From CAWDVB01 sp963824105 (GTDB lineage: Bacteria; Actinomycetota; Actinomycetes; Propionibacteriales; Nocardioidaceae): a stretch of 64,000 nt of DNA. Shown here one piece after another: positions 56,641 through 64,000 of the stretch (the stretch's first letter is position 1; the number at the start of each line of letters is the position of its first letter). Position numbers and translations under genes: made by a program. The notes beneath the pieces are model-generated. The model made no database searches. It was not told the DNA's origin and saw nothing but the letters and a program-made list of their open reading frames with translations. The stretch is taken from assembly GCA_963824105.1 (NCBI GenBank), contig CAWGNN010000009.1, forward strand, positions 584,980 through 648,979, written 5' to 3'.

Positions 56641-57977
56641 TCGCCCGGCTCGTCGAGTAGTTCGGCGACAGCCGCGTCGAACTCGGCGTCGCTGAGCCCG
56701 CCGTCCTCGCCGCCACCCTTCCCTCGCTCTCCGAAACCGAGCGGGTCGTCCAGGTCCGCCGGTCCGGGCATCAGGTCGGGGTGGCTCCAGACCGCGTCCC
56801 GTGCCGAGACTCCGAACCGAGACCGGTAGGAGCCCCACAGGGCGGCCGCGTCACGCAGCCGCCGGGGCCGGAGCTCCAGCCCCACCAGAGCAGCGAAGGC
56901 GTCCTCGGCGGGCCCACCGGCAGCCCGGCGGCGCCGGACCACCTCGGCGAGCTTGGGTGCGGATGGCATCCGCTCGCGGGTGGCCAGCTGGACGACGTCG
57001 TCAACCCAGCCCTCGATGAGAGCCAAGATCGTCTCGAGCCGGGTGAGCGCCGACTGCTGTGAAGGGGTCTTCTCCGGCTCGAAGAGCCCGCCCTCCAGGG
57101 CTTCCTTCAGCGCCGCGGGGTTGGTCGGATCGATCTCGGACATCGCCGACTCGATCTTGCTGATGTCGATGCTCGTGCCCCGGCCGTACTCTTCGACGGC
57201 GCCGAGCACGTGGTTCCGCAGCCAGGCGACATGGGCGAACAGCCGGTGGTGCGCGGCCTCGCGCAGCGCCAGGTACAGCAGGACGTCCTCGGCCGGAACG
57301 TCGAGGCCCTCGCCGAACGCCTCGACGTTGGTGGGGAGCAGCGCTGCTTTGCCATCGACACCGAGCGGCAGCCCGATGTCGGTCGAGGTGAGCACCTCGG
57401 CCGCCAGGCCACCGAGTGCCTGCCCGACCTGGGAGCCGAACATCGCGCCGCCCGCCTGGTTCATCAGGCCCAGGAAGGGACCCGCCATCGAGCGGGCTTC
57501 CTCGGGGATGGCGTCGCCCATCGCGGCCACGACATGTTCGGCGATCGGCTCAACCAGCCGGCGCCACACGGGCAGGGTCTCTTCGACCCATTCGGCCCGG
57601 CTCCAGGCAGCCGTCGTCGAGACCCCCGAGGGGAAGTCGGTGGCCGAGTCCAGCCAGTGATCGGCCAGGCGCACCGCGTCGGCGATGCTGGAGGCAGATG
57701 CCGTGGTCGGTGTCGGGTCGGGCTGGGTGGCGACCACCTTGCGGGCGGTGTCTTTGGCCAGGTCCCAGTTCACGGTGCCCTCATGGGGAGCGAGCATCGC
57801 CTGGAGCTGGCCCATGAAGGCTCCGAGGTCGATGTTGCCGCCGTCCCCCGGCGTGATCCCCGGCGTGATCCCGGGCATGATCCCCGGCACCTGGCCGAAG
57901 GCCGCGAACATCGACTCGAACGGCGTCCCCTTGAAAGGGTTCTCCTCCGGGTCCTGCGGGTCGGGCTCGTCACTCAT
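56637..57977 (-). CDS. DUF2342 zinc-dependent metalloprotease-like protein
   Basis: The 446-residue protein matches the family related to F420-associated proteins: VNWDLAKDTARKVVA, WSRAEWVEETLPVWRRLVEP, MFGSQVGQALGGLAAEVL and the putative zinc motif LREAAHHRLFAHVAWL. An N-terminal PGIMPGITPGITPG run comes from a 12-bp DNA repeat (57849-57895). The M. tuberculosis homologue is Rv3195. ATG 57977 lies 6 nt from TAGTTT. Activity unproven to my knowledge. Confidence 0.88.
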   Translation of the reverse strand: MSDEPDPQDPEENPFKGTPFESMFAAFGQVPGIMPGITPGITPGDGGNIDLGAFMGQLQAMLAPHEGTVNWDLAKDTARKVVATQPDPTPTTASASSIADAVRLADHWLDSATDFPSGVSTTAAWSRAEWVEETLPVWRRLVEPIAEHVVAAMGDAIPEEARSMAGPFLGLMNQAGGAMFGSQVGQALGGLAAEVLTSTDIGLPLGVDGKAALLPTNVEAFGEGLDVPAEDVLLYLALREAAHHRLFAHVAWLRNHVLGAVEEYGRGTSIDISKIESAMSEIDPTNPAALKEALEGGLFEPEKTPSQQSALTRLETILALIEGWVDDVVQLATRERMPSAPKLAEVVRRRRAAGGPAEDAFAALVGLELRPRRLRDAAALWGSYRSRFGVSARDAVWSHPDLMPGPADLDDPLGFGERGKGGGEDGGLSDAEFDAAVAELLDEPGE

Positions 57978-57983
57978 GGACCC

Positions 57984-57989
57984 AAACTA
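57984..57989 (-). promoter_or_regulatory. -10 element TAGTTT, leaderless start of DUF2342 gene
   Basis: On the minus strand TAGTTT, 6 nt, ATG 57977. Confidence 0.65.
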
Positions 57990-58065
57990 CCTGGGAGAGA
58001 CGAACACGTCGCCTGTTGAGCTCCGCCGCTCGACCGCGGGACACCAGCTCGCTCGCCCGGTCGCC

Positions 58066-58071
58066 TAGGCT
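58066..58071 (+). promoter_or_regulatory. -10 element TAGGCT, leaderless start of moaE
   Basis: TAGGCT, 6 nt, GTG 58078. Confidence 0.7.
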
Positions 58072-58077
58072 GAGGCC

Positions 58078-58500
58078 GTGTCCGTGATCCGCCTGCTGCG
58101 CATCCAGCCCGAGCCGCTCGATCTGGCCGAGGTTGTCGCCGCGGTCTCGGACACCACGGCGGGAGGGGTGGCCGTCTTCGTCGGCGCGGTGCGCGACCAC
58201 GACGAGGGGAAGTCCGTGGTGGGTCTGGAGTACTCCGCCCACCCGACGGCCCTCGCCCGGCTCGACGAGGTCGCTGAGCGGGTCGCCGCCAAGCACGACC
58301 TCATCGCGATCGCCGCTGTGCACCGGGTCGGGGAGCTCCAGATCGGGGACGCGGCGGTGATCGTGGCGGCGGCCGCTGCTCATCGTGGTGAGGCCTTCGA
58401 CGGCAGCAGGGACCTGATCGACGATCTGAAGGAATCCGTCCCGATCTGGAAGCACCAGCGCTTCGCCGACGGCACCGAGGAGTGGGTCGGCACCCCCTGA
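58078..58500 (+). CDS. moaE: Molybdopterin synthase catalytic subunit
   Basis: The 140-residue enzyme transfers sulfur to precursor Z in molybdenum-cofactor synthesis. GGVAVFVGAVRDHDEGKSVV, LEYSAHPTALARLDEVAE, HRVGELQIGD and the C-terminal VPIWKHQRFADGTEEWVG with the catalytic Lys are family signatures. No other moa gene is in the window. GTG 58078 is leaderless. Confidence 0.95.
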   Translation: MSVIRLLRIQPEPLDLAEVVAAVSDTTAGGVAVFVGAVRDHDEGKSVVGLEYSAHPTALARLDEVAERVAAKHDLIAIAAVHRVGELQIGDAAVIVAAAAAHRGEAFDGSRDLIDDLKESVPIWKHQRFADGTEEWVGTP

Positions 58501-58543
58501 CCGGCATGCGCCCACGGTTTGGGGTGCATGAGAAGGTATCGGC

Positions 58544-59602
58544 GTGCACCCCGAGTCCAAGGCGATCCTGCTCGCCGGAGCGCTGATCGGGGTGCTGACG
58601 CTGGTGATCTGGCGGTGGGGCGTTCCCTTCGTCATCGAGTCGCCCGGTCCGACGTTCAACGTGCTGGGCAACAACGACGCCGGCCAGCCGATCGTGCAGA
58701 TCGACGGGACCACCTCGTTCCCCGACAACGGGACGCTGCGCATGGTGACCGTCTCGGTGACCTCGCCCCAGCAGACGATGCCGCTGCCGCAGGCGATGCT
58801 TGCCTGGCTGACTCCGGGGAACGCGCTCTTCCCGTACGCCGACTACTACCAGAACAGCGCCACGACGGCCGACGAGACCGCTCAGGGTCAGATCCAGATG
58901 GTGACCTCGCAGGACTCAGCGATCGCCGCGGCCCTGACTGAGCTCGGCTACACCTACACCCAGCAGGTCGGTGTCATCTACGTCACGCCCAACGACCCCT
59001 CCGACGGGCTGCTGAAGGCCAAGGACGAGATCCTTGCGGTGAACGGCACCAAGATCACCGACCCTCGGCAGTTCACCGACGTCCTCCACGCCTACAAGCC
59101 CGGAGACACCGTCACGCTGGAGTACCAGCGCGCCGGCAAGACCGGGAAGGTGGACATCAAGCTGGGAGCCTCCCCGGACCACCCCTCGGTTCCTTGGCTG
59201 GGCATCTACATCGGGGTCACCTACCAGTTCCCCATCACCGTCACGATCAATGTCGACCCGAGCATCGGGGGACCGAGCGCGGGACTGGTGCTCTCGCTGG
59301 CGATCTACGACCAGCTGACCCCGGGCTCGCTCGTGGGCGACATACCCGTCGCGGGGACCGGCACCATCTCGCCCGACGGCAAAGTCGGCCCGATCGGAGG
59401 GATCCAGCAGAAGATCCGCGCCGCTTCCGAGGCCGGCGCGACTCTCTTCCTGGTGCCCCCGGACGACTGTGCCGACGCGCTGGGGGCGCAACCGGTCCGG
59501 CCCATCACCCTGGTCAAGGCGCCGACGATGCAGTCGGCGATCGACTCGATCAAGGCCTACGTGGCCAACCCGAATGCCTCGCTTCCCAGGTGCACGCCGT
59601 GA
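58544..59602 (+). CDS. YlbL-like PDZ/Lon-type serine protease
   Basis: The 352-residue protein has one N-terminal membrane helix (AILLAGALIGVLTLVIW), an extracytoplasmic PDZ domain (GLLKAKDEILAVNGTKITDP) and a Lon-like S16 domain with catalytic Ser in SIGGPSAGLVLSL and Lys in DGKVGPIGGIQQK. Substrates unknown; Rv3194c is the M. tuberculosis counterpart. GTG 58544 follows GAGAAGG. Overlaps the next gene by GTGA. Confidence 0.92.
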   Translation: MHPESKAILLAGALIGVLTLVIWRWGVPFVIESPGPTFNVLGNNDAGQPIVQIDGTTSFPDNGTLRMVTVSVTSPQQTMPLPQAMLAWLTPGNALFPYADYYQNSATTADETAQGQIQMVTSQDSAIAAALTELGYTYTQQVGVIYVTPNDPSDGLLKAKDEILAVNGTKITDPRQFTDVLHAYKPGDTVTLEYQRAGKTGKVDIKLGASPDHPSVPWLGIYIGVTYQFPITVTINVDPSIGGPSAGLVLSLAIYDQLTPGSLVGDIPVAGTGTISPDGKVGPIGGIQQKIRAASEAGATLFLVPPDDCADALGAQPVRPITLVKAPTMQSAIDSIKAYVANPNASLPRCTP

Positions 59603-60105
59603 GCGAAGCGCTGCGCCGGGCCGTTCTGGAGCTGGAGTCCCACGCCTCGTCGCTCGGCTGGGATCAGCCGGCGATGCTCTTCGCCTTGGTCGAGACCGCC
59701 GCACTGTCCGCGGCCGAGCCCGAGCTCGCCGAGCAGCTGGGGATCGAGCCCGGGGCTGAGGGCCTGACGCCGGTGCAGCAGGACCTGCCCGACGACACGG
59801 CCATGGAGTCGGTGCTGCGTCAGATCGAGTGGCCGGACGAGGTGGCCGGCTGCGCCGTCGTGCTGGAGCGCCTGGTCCTGCCTCCGGGCGCCGATGCCGA
59901 CCTTCCGGAGGAGGACGCGGCGGCCGCTGAGTACGCCGCGGCGCACCCGGACCGCCAGGAGGTACGCATGGTTGTGGCTGCAACGCGGGACGGATCCGGC
60001 TACTGCGCCATCAGGCTTCGGGCACATGACGATAACGAGTCGGTCATCGATGGGGTCGACTTGGTCCCGGCGCTCTTAGAGTTGGTCCGGGGCACCCTCA
60101 AGTGA
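59599..60105 (+). CDS. PPA1309-family protein
   Basis: The 168-residue acidic protein (RAVLELESHASSLGWDQPAM, FALVETAALSAAEPELAEQL, ... SGYCAIRLRAHDDNESVIDG) matches a Propionibacteriales-type family named PPA1309. Its role is unknown. GTG 59599 overlaps the YlbL stop. 26 bp before the UPF0182 gene. Confidence 0.88.
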   Translation: MSEALRRAVLELESHASSLGWDQPAMLFALVETAALSAAEPELAEQLGIEPGAEGLTPVQQDLPDDTAMESVLRQIEWPDEVAGCAVVLERLVLPPGADADLPEEDAAAAEYAAAHPDRQEVRMVVAATRDGSGYCAIRLRAHDDNESVIDGVDLVPALLELVRGTLK

Positions 60106-60131
60106 GGGCACCACAAGGGAAGTGAGCAACT

Positions 60132-63098
60132 GTGGGTAACTTCTTCGCCGATCCACCGCCGCGTCAGTCGGGGCGGCCCGCCAGTTCCGGCCGGGGTCGA
60201 GCGCTGATGGCGACTGCCGTGGTGCTCGTGGTCGGCTTCTTCCTGCTGTCGGCGTTCACGGGCATCTACACCGACAAGCTCTGGTTCGACGCGGTCGGAT
60301 ACTCCTCGGTCTTCTCGCGCCTGGTCTGGACCAAGGTGCTGTTGTTCGTCGTCTTCGGGCTGATCATGGGCCTGGTCATCGCTGTGAACATGTACCTGGC
60401 CTACCGGTTCCGTCCCGTCTTCCGCCCGGCTTCCCTGGAGCAGGCCAGCCTCGACCGGTACCGGCAGGTGCTCGAGCCGAGTCGGCTCTGGGTGCTCCTA
60501 GGTGTCTCCGGGCTCTTCGCGCTCTTCTCCGGTGGGTCGGCGGTGGGCCAGTGGCGCACCTTCATGCTGTGGGCACACCGCCAGTCGTTCGGGTCGACCG
60601 ATCCTTACTTCCACAAGGACCTCGGCTTCTACTTCTTCACGCTGCCGTGGCTGCACTACATCGTGAACTTCGCCATGGTCGCCCTGGCGTTCGCCCTGGT
60701 GATCTCCGTGGTGGTCCAGTACCTCTTCGGCGGGATCCGGCTGCAGTCCCAGGGAGAGCGGGTCACCGGCGCCGCCCATGTGCAACTGTCCCTCCTGTTG
60801 GGGCTCTTCCTCGTCGTGAAGGCTGCCGACTACTGGCTGGGCCGCTTCGACGTGCTCACCACGCAGGGCAACAGGTTCACCGGGATGAACTACACCTCCG
60901 ACCACGCGGTGGTGCCGAGCAAGAACATCTTGATCTTCATCGCACTGATCTGTGCGCTGCTGCTCTTCGCCAACGTGGTGCGCCGCTCCTGGATCCTCCC
61001 GTCGGTCGGGATCGGCCTGCTGGTCTTGTCGGCGATCCTGCTCGGCGCGGTCTGGCCGGGAATCGTGTGGCAGTTCCAGGTCCGGCCGTCCGAGCCGGAC
61101 AAGGAGGCCCCGTACCTCACTCAGAACATTCAGGCGACCCGAGCGGCGTACGACGTTTCGGACGTCAACGAGACGCAGTACGACGCCAATGTGTCGGTGA
61201 CCCCGACGCAGCTGAAGGCCGACGCCGAGTCGCTGCCCGGTATCCGGCTGCTCGACCCGCAGCGGGTGTCGGACACCTTCGAGCAACTGCAACAGGTCCG
61301 TGGCTACTACTCGGTGGCGCCCGTTCTGGACGTCGACCGCTACCCGATCAATGGTCACCAGCGCGACCTGGTGCTGGCCGTCCGCGAGCTGGACCTCAAC
61401 GGTCTCAAGCCCGAGCAGCGCAACTGGGCCAACGACCACACCGTCTACACCCATGGCTACGGGGTGATCGCGGCCTACGGCAACCAGCGCAATGCCCAGG
61501 ACCAGGTCCAGCTCAACAACGGCGAGCCGTTCTTCGCCGAGAAGGACCTGCCTCCGACCGGTGAGCTCACTGCGCTCAACGGGGGCAGCTACGAAGGACG
61601 CGTCTACTACGGGGAGAAGAGCCCGGACTACTCGATCGTCGGGCACGCGCCGGGCGCTCCGGACGTCGAGCTCAACCTCCCGGAGGAGGGAACGTCCGCC
61701 GGCGGCTACACCATGTACGGCGGTCCCGGCGTCCCGGTGGGGTCGCTGTTCCACAAGGTGCTCTACATGGTCAAGTTCGGAGAGCCGAACTTCCTGCTCT
61801 CCTCGCGTGTCAACCCCGAGTCCAAGGTCCTCTACGACCGGAGCCCCCGCGACCGGATCGAGACCGTCGCGCCGTGGCTCACCGTCGACGGCGACCCGTA
61901 CCCGGCGGTGGTCGACGGTCACATCACCTGGGTGGTGGACTGCTACACCACGTCGAGCGCCTACCCGAACTCCGAGCTGCGCTCGCTGCAGCAGATGACG
62001 TCGGACTCGCTGACGCCGCAGACCAACTACCTCACGCTGCCCAGTGACCAGATCAACTACATGCGGAACTCGGTCAAGGCGACCGTGGACGCCTACACCG
62101 GCAAGGTCACCCTCTACCAGTGGCAGAGCGACCCGCTGCTGACGGCATGGTCCGCGGCGTTCCCGGGAGTGGTGCAGCCGAAGGCCGACATCCCGCCGGA
62201 CCTGCTGGCGCACATGCGCTACCCCGAGGACCAGTTCAAGGTGCAGCGCGACATCCTCGCCCAGTACCACGTCTTGGACCCGTACCAGTTCTATGGCGGC
62301 ACCGACCGCTGGACCGTCCCGCAGGACCCGAGCGACCCCAGCCACACGACCGCGCAGCCTCCGTACCGGCTGTCGATCCAGATGCCGGGCACCGACGGGA
62401 CACCGGCGTTCTCGCTCACCAGCGTCTATGTGCCGGCGAACCGGTCGAACCTGGCCGCGTTCATCGCCGTGAACGGCGAAGCGAACAGCCCGGACTACGG
62501 GCATATCCGCATCCTGCGTCTCCCCGACAACACTCAGGTGCAAGGCCCGAGCCAGATCGCGAACACGTTCGCGGCAGACGACCGCATCCAGTCGGTGCTG
62601 CTGCCGATCAAGAACAACAGCCAGATCATCTACGGCAACCTGCTCACCCTGCCCGTCGGCGGTGGCCTGCTCTACGTGCAGCCGGTCTATGCCCTCCAGC
62701 AGTCCGGTGAGGGCAGCTATCCCGTGCTGCGCTTCGTCCTGACCAGCTTCGGCAAGGAAGCCGGCTTCGGCTCCACCCTCACCGAGGCACTCGACGACGT
62801 CCTCAACGTCTCGGCCGGCACCGTCGCTGGCGCCACCGGTGACACCGGATCGGGAACGGGCACTGGCTCGGGATCGGGATCGGGGAGTGGCACGGGCGGC
62901 AGCACCGGCCCGCAGACTCCGGGTGGGTCCGACGCGCTGGCGCTGTTGCAGCAGGCCGACGACAAGTTCGCCGAGGCCCAGACCGCTCTGAAGTCCGGGG
63001 ACCTCCAGGCGTACGCCAACGCCATGACGGCCGCTCAGTCCCTCGTCAACCAGGCCATCTCGCTGCTCCAGGCCCAGTCCGGCGGCACCACCGGCTGA
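60132..63098 (+). CDS. UPF0182-family large membrane protein
   Basis: The 988-residue protein has about seven membrane helices in the first ~330 residues (from ATAVVLVVGFFLLSAFTGIY onward), then a large extracytoplasmic domain (TQNIQATRAAYDVSDVNETQ, YTMYGGPGVPVGSLFHKVLY, ILAQYHVLDPYQFYGGTDRW). A Gly/Ser/Thr linker (SGTGTGSGSGSGSGTGGS) precedes a final helical hairpin of ~45 residues rich in Ala/Gln. Function of the family is unknown. GTG 60132. Confidence 0.93.
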   Translation: MGNFFADPPPRQSGRPASSGRGRALMATAVVLVVGFFLLSAFTGIYTDKLWFDAVGYSSVFSRLVWTKVLLFVVFGLIMGLVIAVNMYLAYRFRPVFRPASLEQASLDRYRQVLEPSRLWVLLGVSGLFALFSGGSAVGQWRTFMLWAHRQSFGSTDPYFHKDLGFYFFTLPWLHYIVNFAMVALAFALVISVVVQYLFGGIRLQSQGERVTGAAHVQLSLLLGLFLVVKAADYWLGRFDVLTTQGNRFTGMNYTSDHAVVPSKNILIFIALICALLLFANVVRRSWILPSVGIGLLVLSAILLGAVWPGIVWQFQVRPSEPDKEAPYLTQNIQATRAAYDVSDVNETQYDANVSVTPTQLKADAESLPGIRLLDPQRVSDTFEQLQQVRGYYSVAPVLDVDRYPINGHQRDLVLAVRELDLNGLKPEQRNWANDHTVYTHGYGVIAAYGNQRNAQDQVQLNNGEPFFAEKDLPPTGELTALNGGSYEGRVYYGEKSPDYSIVGHAPGAPDVELNLPEEGTSAGGYTMYGGPGVPVGSLFHKVLYMVKFGEPNFLLSSRVNPESKVLYDRSPRDRIETVAPWLTVDGDPYPAVVDGHITWVVDCYTTSSAYPNSELRSLQQMTSDSLTPQTNYLTLPSDQINYMRNSVKATVDAYTGKVTLYQWQSDPLLTAWSAAFPGVVQPKADIPPDLLAHMRYPEDQFKVQRDILAQYHVLDPYQFYGGTDRWTVPQDPSDPSHTTAQPPYRLSIQMPGTDGTPAFSLTSVYVPANRSNLAAFIAVNGEANSPDYGHIRILRLPDNTQVQGPSQIANTFAADDRIQSVLLPIKNNSQIIYGNLLTLPVGGGLLYVQPVYALQQSGEGSYPVLRFVLTSFGKEAGFGSTLTEALDDVLNVSAGTVAGATGDTGSGTGTGSGSGSGSGTGGSTGPQTPGGSDALALLQQADDKFAEAQTALKSGDLQAYANAMTAAQSLVNQAISLLQAQSGGTTG

Positions 63099-63113
63099 GC
63101 CAACACACCCGAT

Positions 63114-63142
63114 TTGGATTCGCCCCAGCGGTCCCGTAACCT
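63114..63142 (+). promoter_or_regulatory. Promoter of the initiator tRNA gene
   Basis: TTGGAT (63114-63119), 17 bp, TAACCT (63137-63142), ending 12 bp before the tRNA. Confidence 0.7.
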
Positions 63143-63154
63143 TGGCTTTCGCGA

Positions 63155-63228
63155 CGCGGGGTGGAGCAGTTCGGTAGCTCGCTGGGCTCATAACCCAGAG
63201 GTCGCAGGTTCAAATCCTGCCCCCGCTA
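63155..63228 (+). tRNA. Initiator tRNA-fMet (CAT)
   Basis: The anticodon loop CTCATAA lies on a stem with three G:C pairs (CTGGG / CCCAG), and the acceptor stem CGCGGGG / CCCCGCT leaves position 1:72 unpaired (C and U); both are initiator hallmarks. T-arm GCAGGTTCAAATCCTGC. The genomic sequence after A73 is CAA, so CCA is not encoded. Confidence 0.96.
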
Positions 63229-63232
63229 CAAA

Positions 63233-64000
63233 TGTGATGTCTCAGGACATCCCGGACGGTCCGAACCTGTCGGAGGGGTTCGGCCGTTCTTCATTTGCTG
63301 TGGGCTGGTAGTCCCGTTCTGGGTCGATGGTCAGTTCGCGGAGGAGTTCGCCGGTGATGGCGTTGACGATGCGGACGTGTAGGTCCTGGATGAGCAGGAT
63401 GACGTGGGTTCGGGTGTGGGTTCGGCCGACGCCGATGTGGTGGAGTCTGCCGTTGACGCGGAGCGTGACGGCCCCGGTCTTGTCGATGCGGTCGTGACGG
63501 ATCCGGTCGTGGGTGTCGGGGTCTCGGCTGTTGCCTGGTAGTGCTTTGGGCATGGTGTCGAATAGGGCTGCTGGTGTGGCTCGGTGGGGCAGCGAGCGGT
63601 GGGGTCGGCGGTGGTTGTACTCGTCGACGAAGGTGTCCAGGATCGTCTGCAGTTCGTCGATTGTGGATGGTTGGTCGGGTTGGGCGCGGAGCCACTTCTT
63701 GAACGTCTGCTGGAATCGCTCGACCTTGCCCTGGGTGGCCGGGTGGTTGGGTCTGCCGTTCTTCTGGGTGATGTGGAGGCGGCGGAGCTCGGCCTCGAAG
63801 CTGTTGCGTCCGCCTTGGCGTCCGATGCCGGCGAGACGGACGGTGAACACCATGCCGTTGTCGGTCAAGGTGGAGGCTGGGATTCCGGCAGTTTTGATCG
63901 CTGCCCGGAACTCGGCCAAGACGATGGGGGTGGTGACCCGGCGGTGGGCAGTGACCCGGATCGCCATGCGGGTGCAGTCGTCGAGCCAGGTCAGGATCTC
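63233..64000. mobile_element. IS481-family insertion sequence, left end (cut by window edge)
   Basis: The likely terminus TGTGATGTCTCAGGACATC starts 4 nt past the tRNA, 9 bp before the transposase stop codon. It begins TGT and is itself a palindrome, as IS481 ends are. The other end lies beyond the window. Confidence 0.8.
63242..64000 (-). CDS. IS481-family transposase, C-terminal part
   Basis: 252 residues of a DDE transposase are visible; the N-terminal DNA-binding part is beyond the edge. EILTWLDDCTRMAIRV holds the first catalytic Asp, LTDNGMVFT the second, and HPATQGKVERFQQTFKKWLR the Glu. YNHRRPHRSLPHRATPAALF is the typical end of the integrase core, followed by a C-terminal domain with TGAVTLRVNGRLHHIGVGR. 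An in-frame ATG at 63967 is internal. Confidence 0.92.
   Translation of the reverse strand, partial: EILTWLDDCTRMAIRVTAHRRVTTPIVLAEFRAAIKTAGIPASTLTDNGMVFTVRLAGIGRQGGRNSFEAELRRLHITQKNGRPNHPATQGKVERFQQTFKKWLRAQPDQPSTIDELQTILDTFVDEYNHRRPHRSLPHRATPAALFDTMPKALPGNSRDPDTHDRIRHDRIDKTGAVTLRVNGRLHHIGVGRTHTRTHVILLIQDLHVRIVNAITGELLRELTIDPERDYQPTANEERPNPSDRFGPSGMS

Noticed and set aside
60498..63191. An 897-codon open frame antisense to the UPF0182 gene
   Set aside because: The plus-strand protein has membrane helices and family motifs; the antisense product is Arg/Val-rich without a recognisable fold.

Overview
This window is chromosomal DNA of a high-GC Gram-positive bacterium (Actinomycetota), most likely a Propionibacteriales member near Nocardioides. 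The evidence is mycothiol genes (mshC, mshB, a mycoredoxin), WhiB7, DivIVA-like, UPF0182, PPA1309-family and DUF3117 proteins, and many leaderless genes whose start codon lies 6-8 nt after a TAnnnT -10 element. Two long blocks keep the gene order I recall from Mycobacterium tuberculosis. One runs mshB, fdxA, dapC, dapD, dapE, LOG, DivIVA-like, tag, DUF3117, sigE, rseA, htrA, tatB, mrp. The other runs nudC, mycoredoxin, uvrD2, whiB7, ABC1 kinase, TOMM-like, DUF2342 protease, YlbL, UPF0182.

Layout. 1-7.6 kb: an acetyltransferase fragment, mshC, peptidase E, a cation/proton antiporter, an ABC-2 exporter, and efeU behind an iron box. 7.8-15.9 kb: a complete nine-gene V/A-type ATPase operon (G-C-I-K-F-E-A-B-D) whose genes mostly overlap by a few bases, ending in a universal stress protein. 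16-20.5 kb: a 2-oxoacid:ferredoxin oxidoreductase (gamma, alpha, beta) and a GltD-like flavoprotein fused to a two-cluster ferredoxin. Together 7.8-20.5 kb looks like a bioenergetic island. 20.6-25.5 kb is accessory: SRPBCC protein, serpin lipoprotein, sugar-type MFS transporter, and two full copies plus one decayed copy of an unrecognised protein family. 25.5-38.5 kb: thioesterase, Nudix, mshB, ferredoxin, lysine/DAP genes, two tandem LSm-like small proteins, LOG, tag, PepA. 39-46.8 kb: the SigE envelope-stress locus, tatB-mrp, a soluble MgtE-N/CBS protein, PhzF. 46.8-54.7 kb: purine nucleoside phosphorylase, a frameshifted nudC, mycoredoxin, uvrD2, the whiB7 locus with an upstream ORF and attenuator, an ABC1 kinase and an orphan TOMM-like protein. 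54.75-55.5 kb: a gene-free stretch with a DnaA-box cluster and 12-bp iteron-like repeats. 55.5-64 kb: a zinc metallopeptidase, Nudix, DUF2342 protease, moaE, YlbL, PPA1309, UPF0182, initiator tRNA, and an IS481-family element running off the right edge.

The genes most worth following are the V-ATPase/oxidoreductase island, the whiB7 attenuator, the paired LSm-like proteins, the DnaA-box/iteron region, the duplicated-and-decaying family at 23.9-25.5 kb, and the nudC frameshift.
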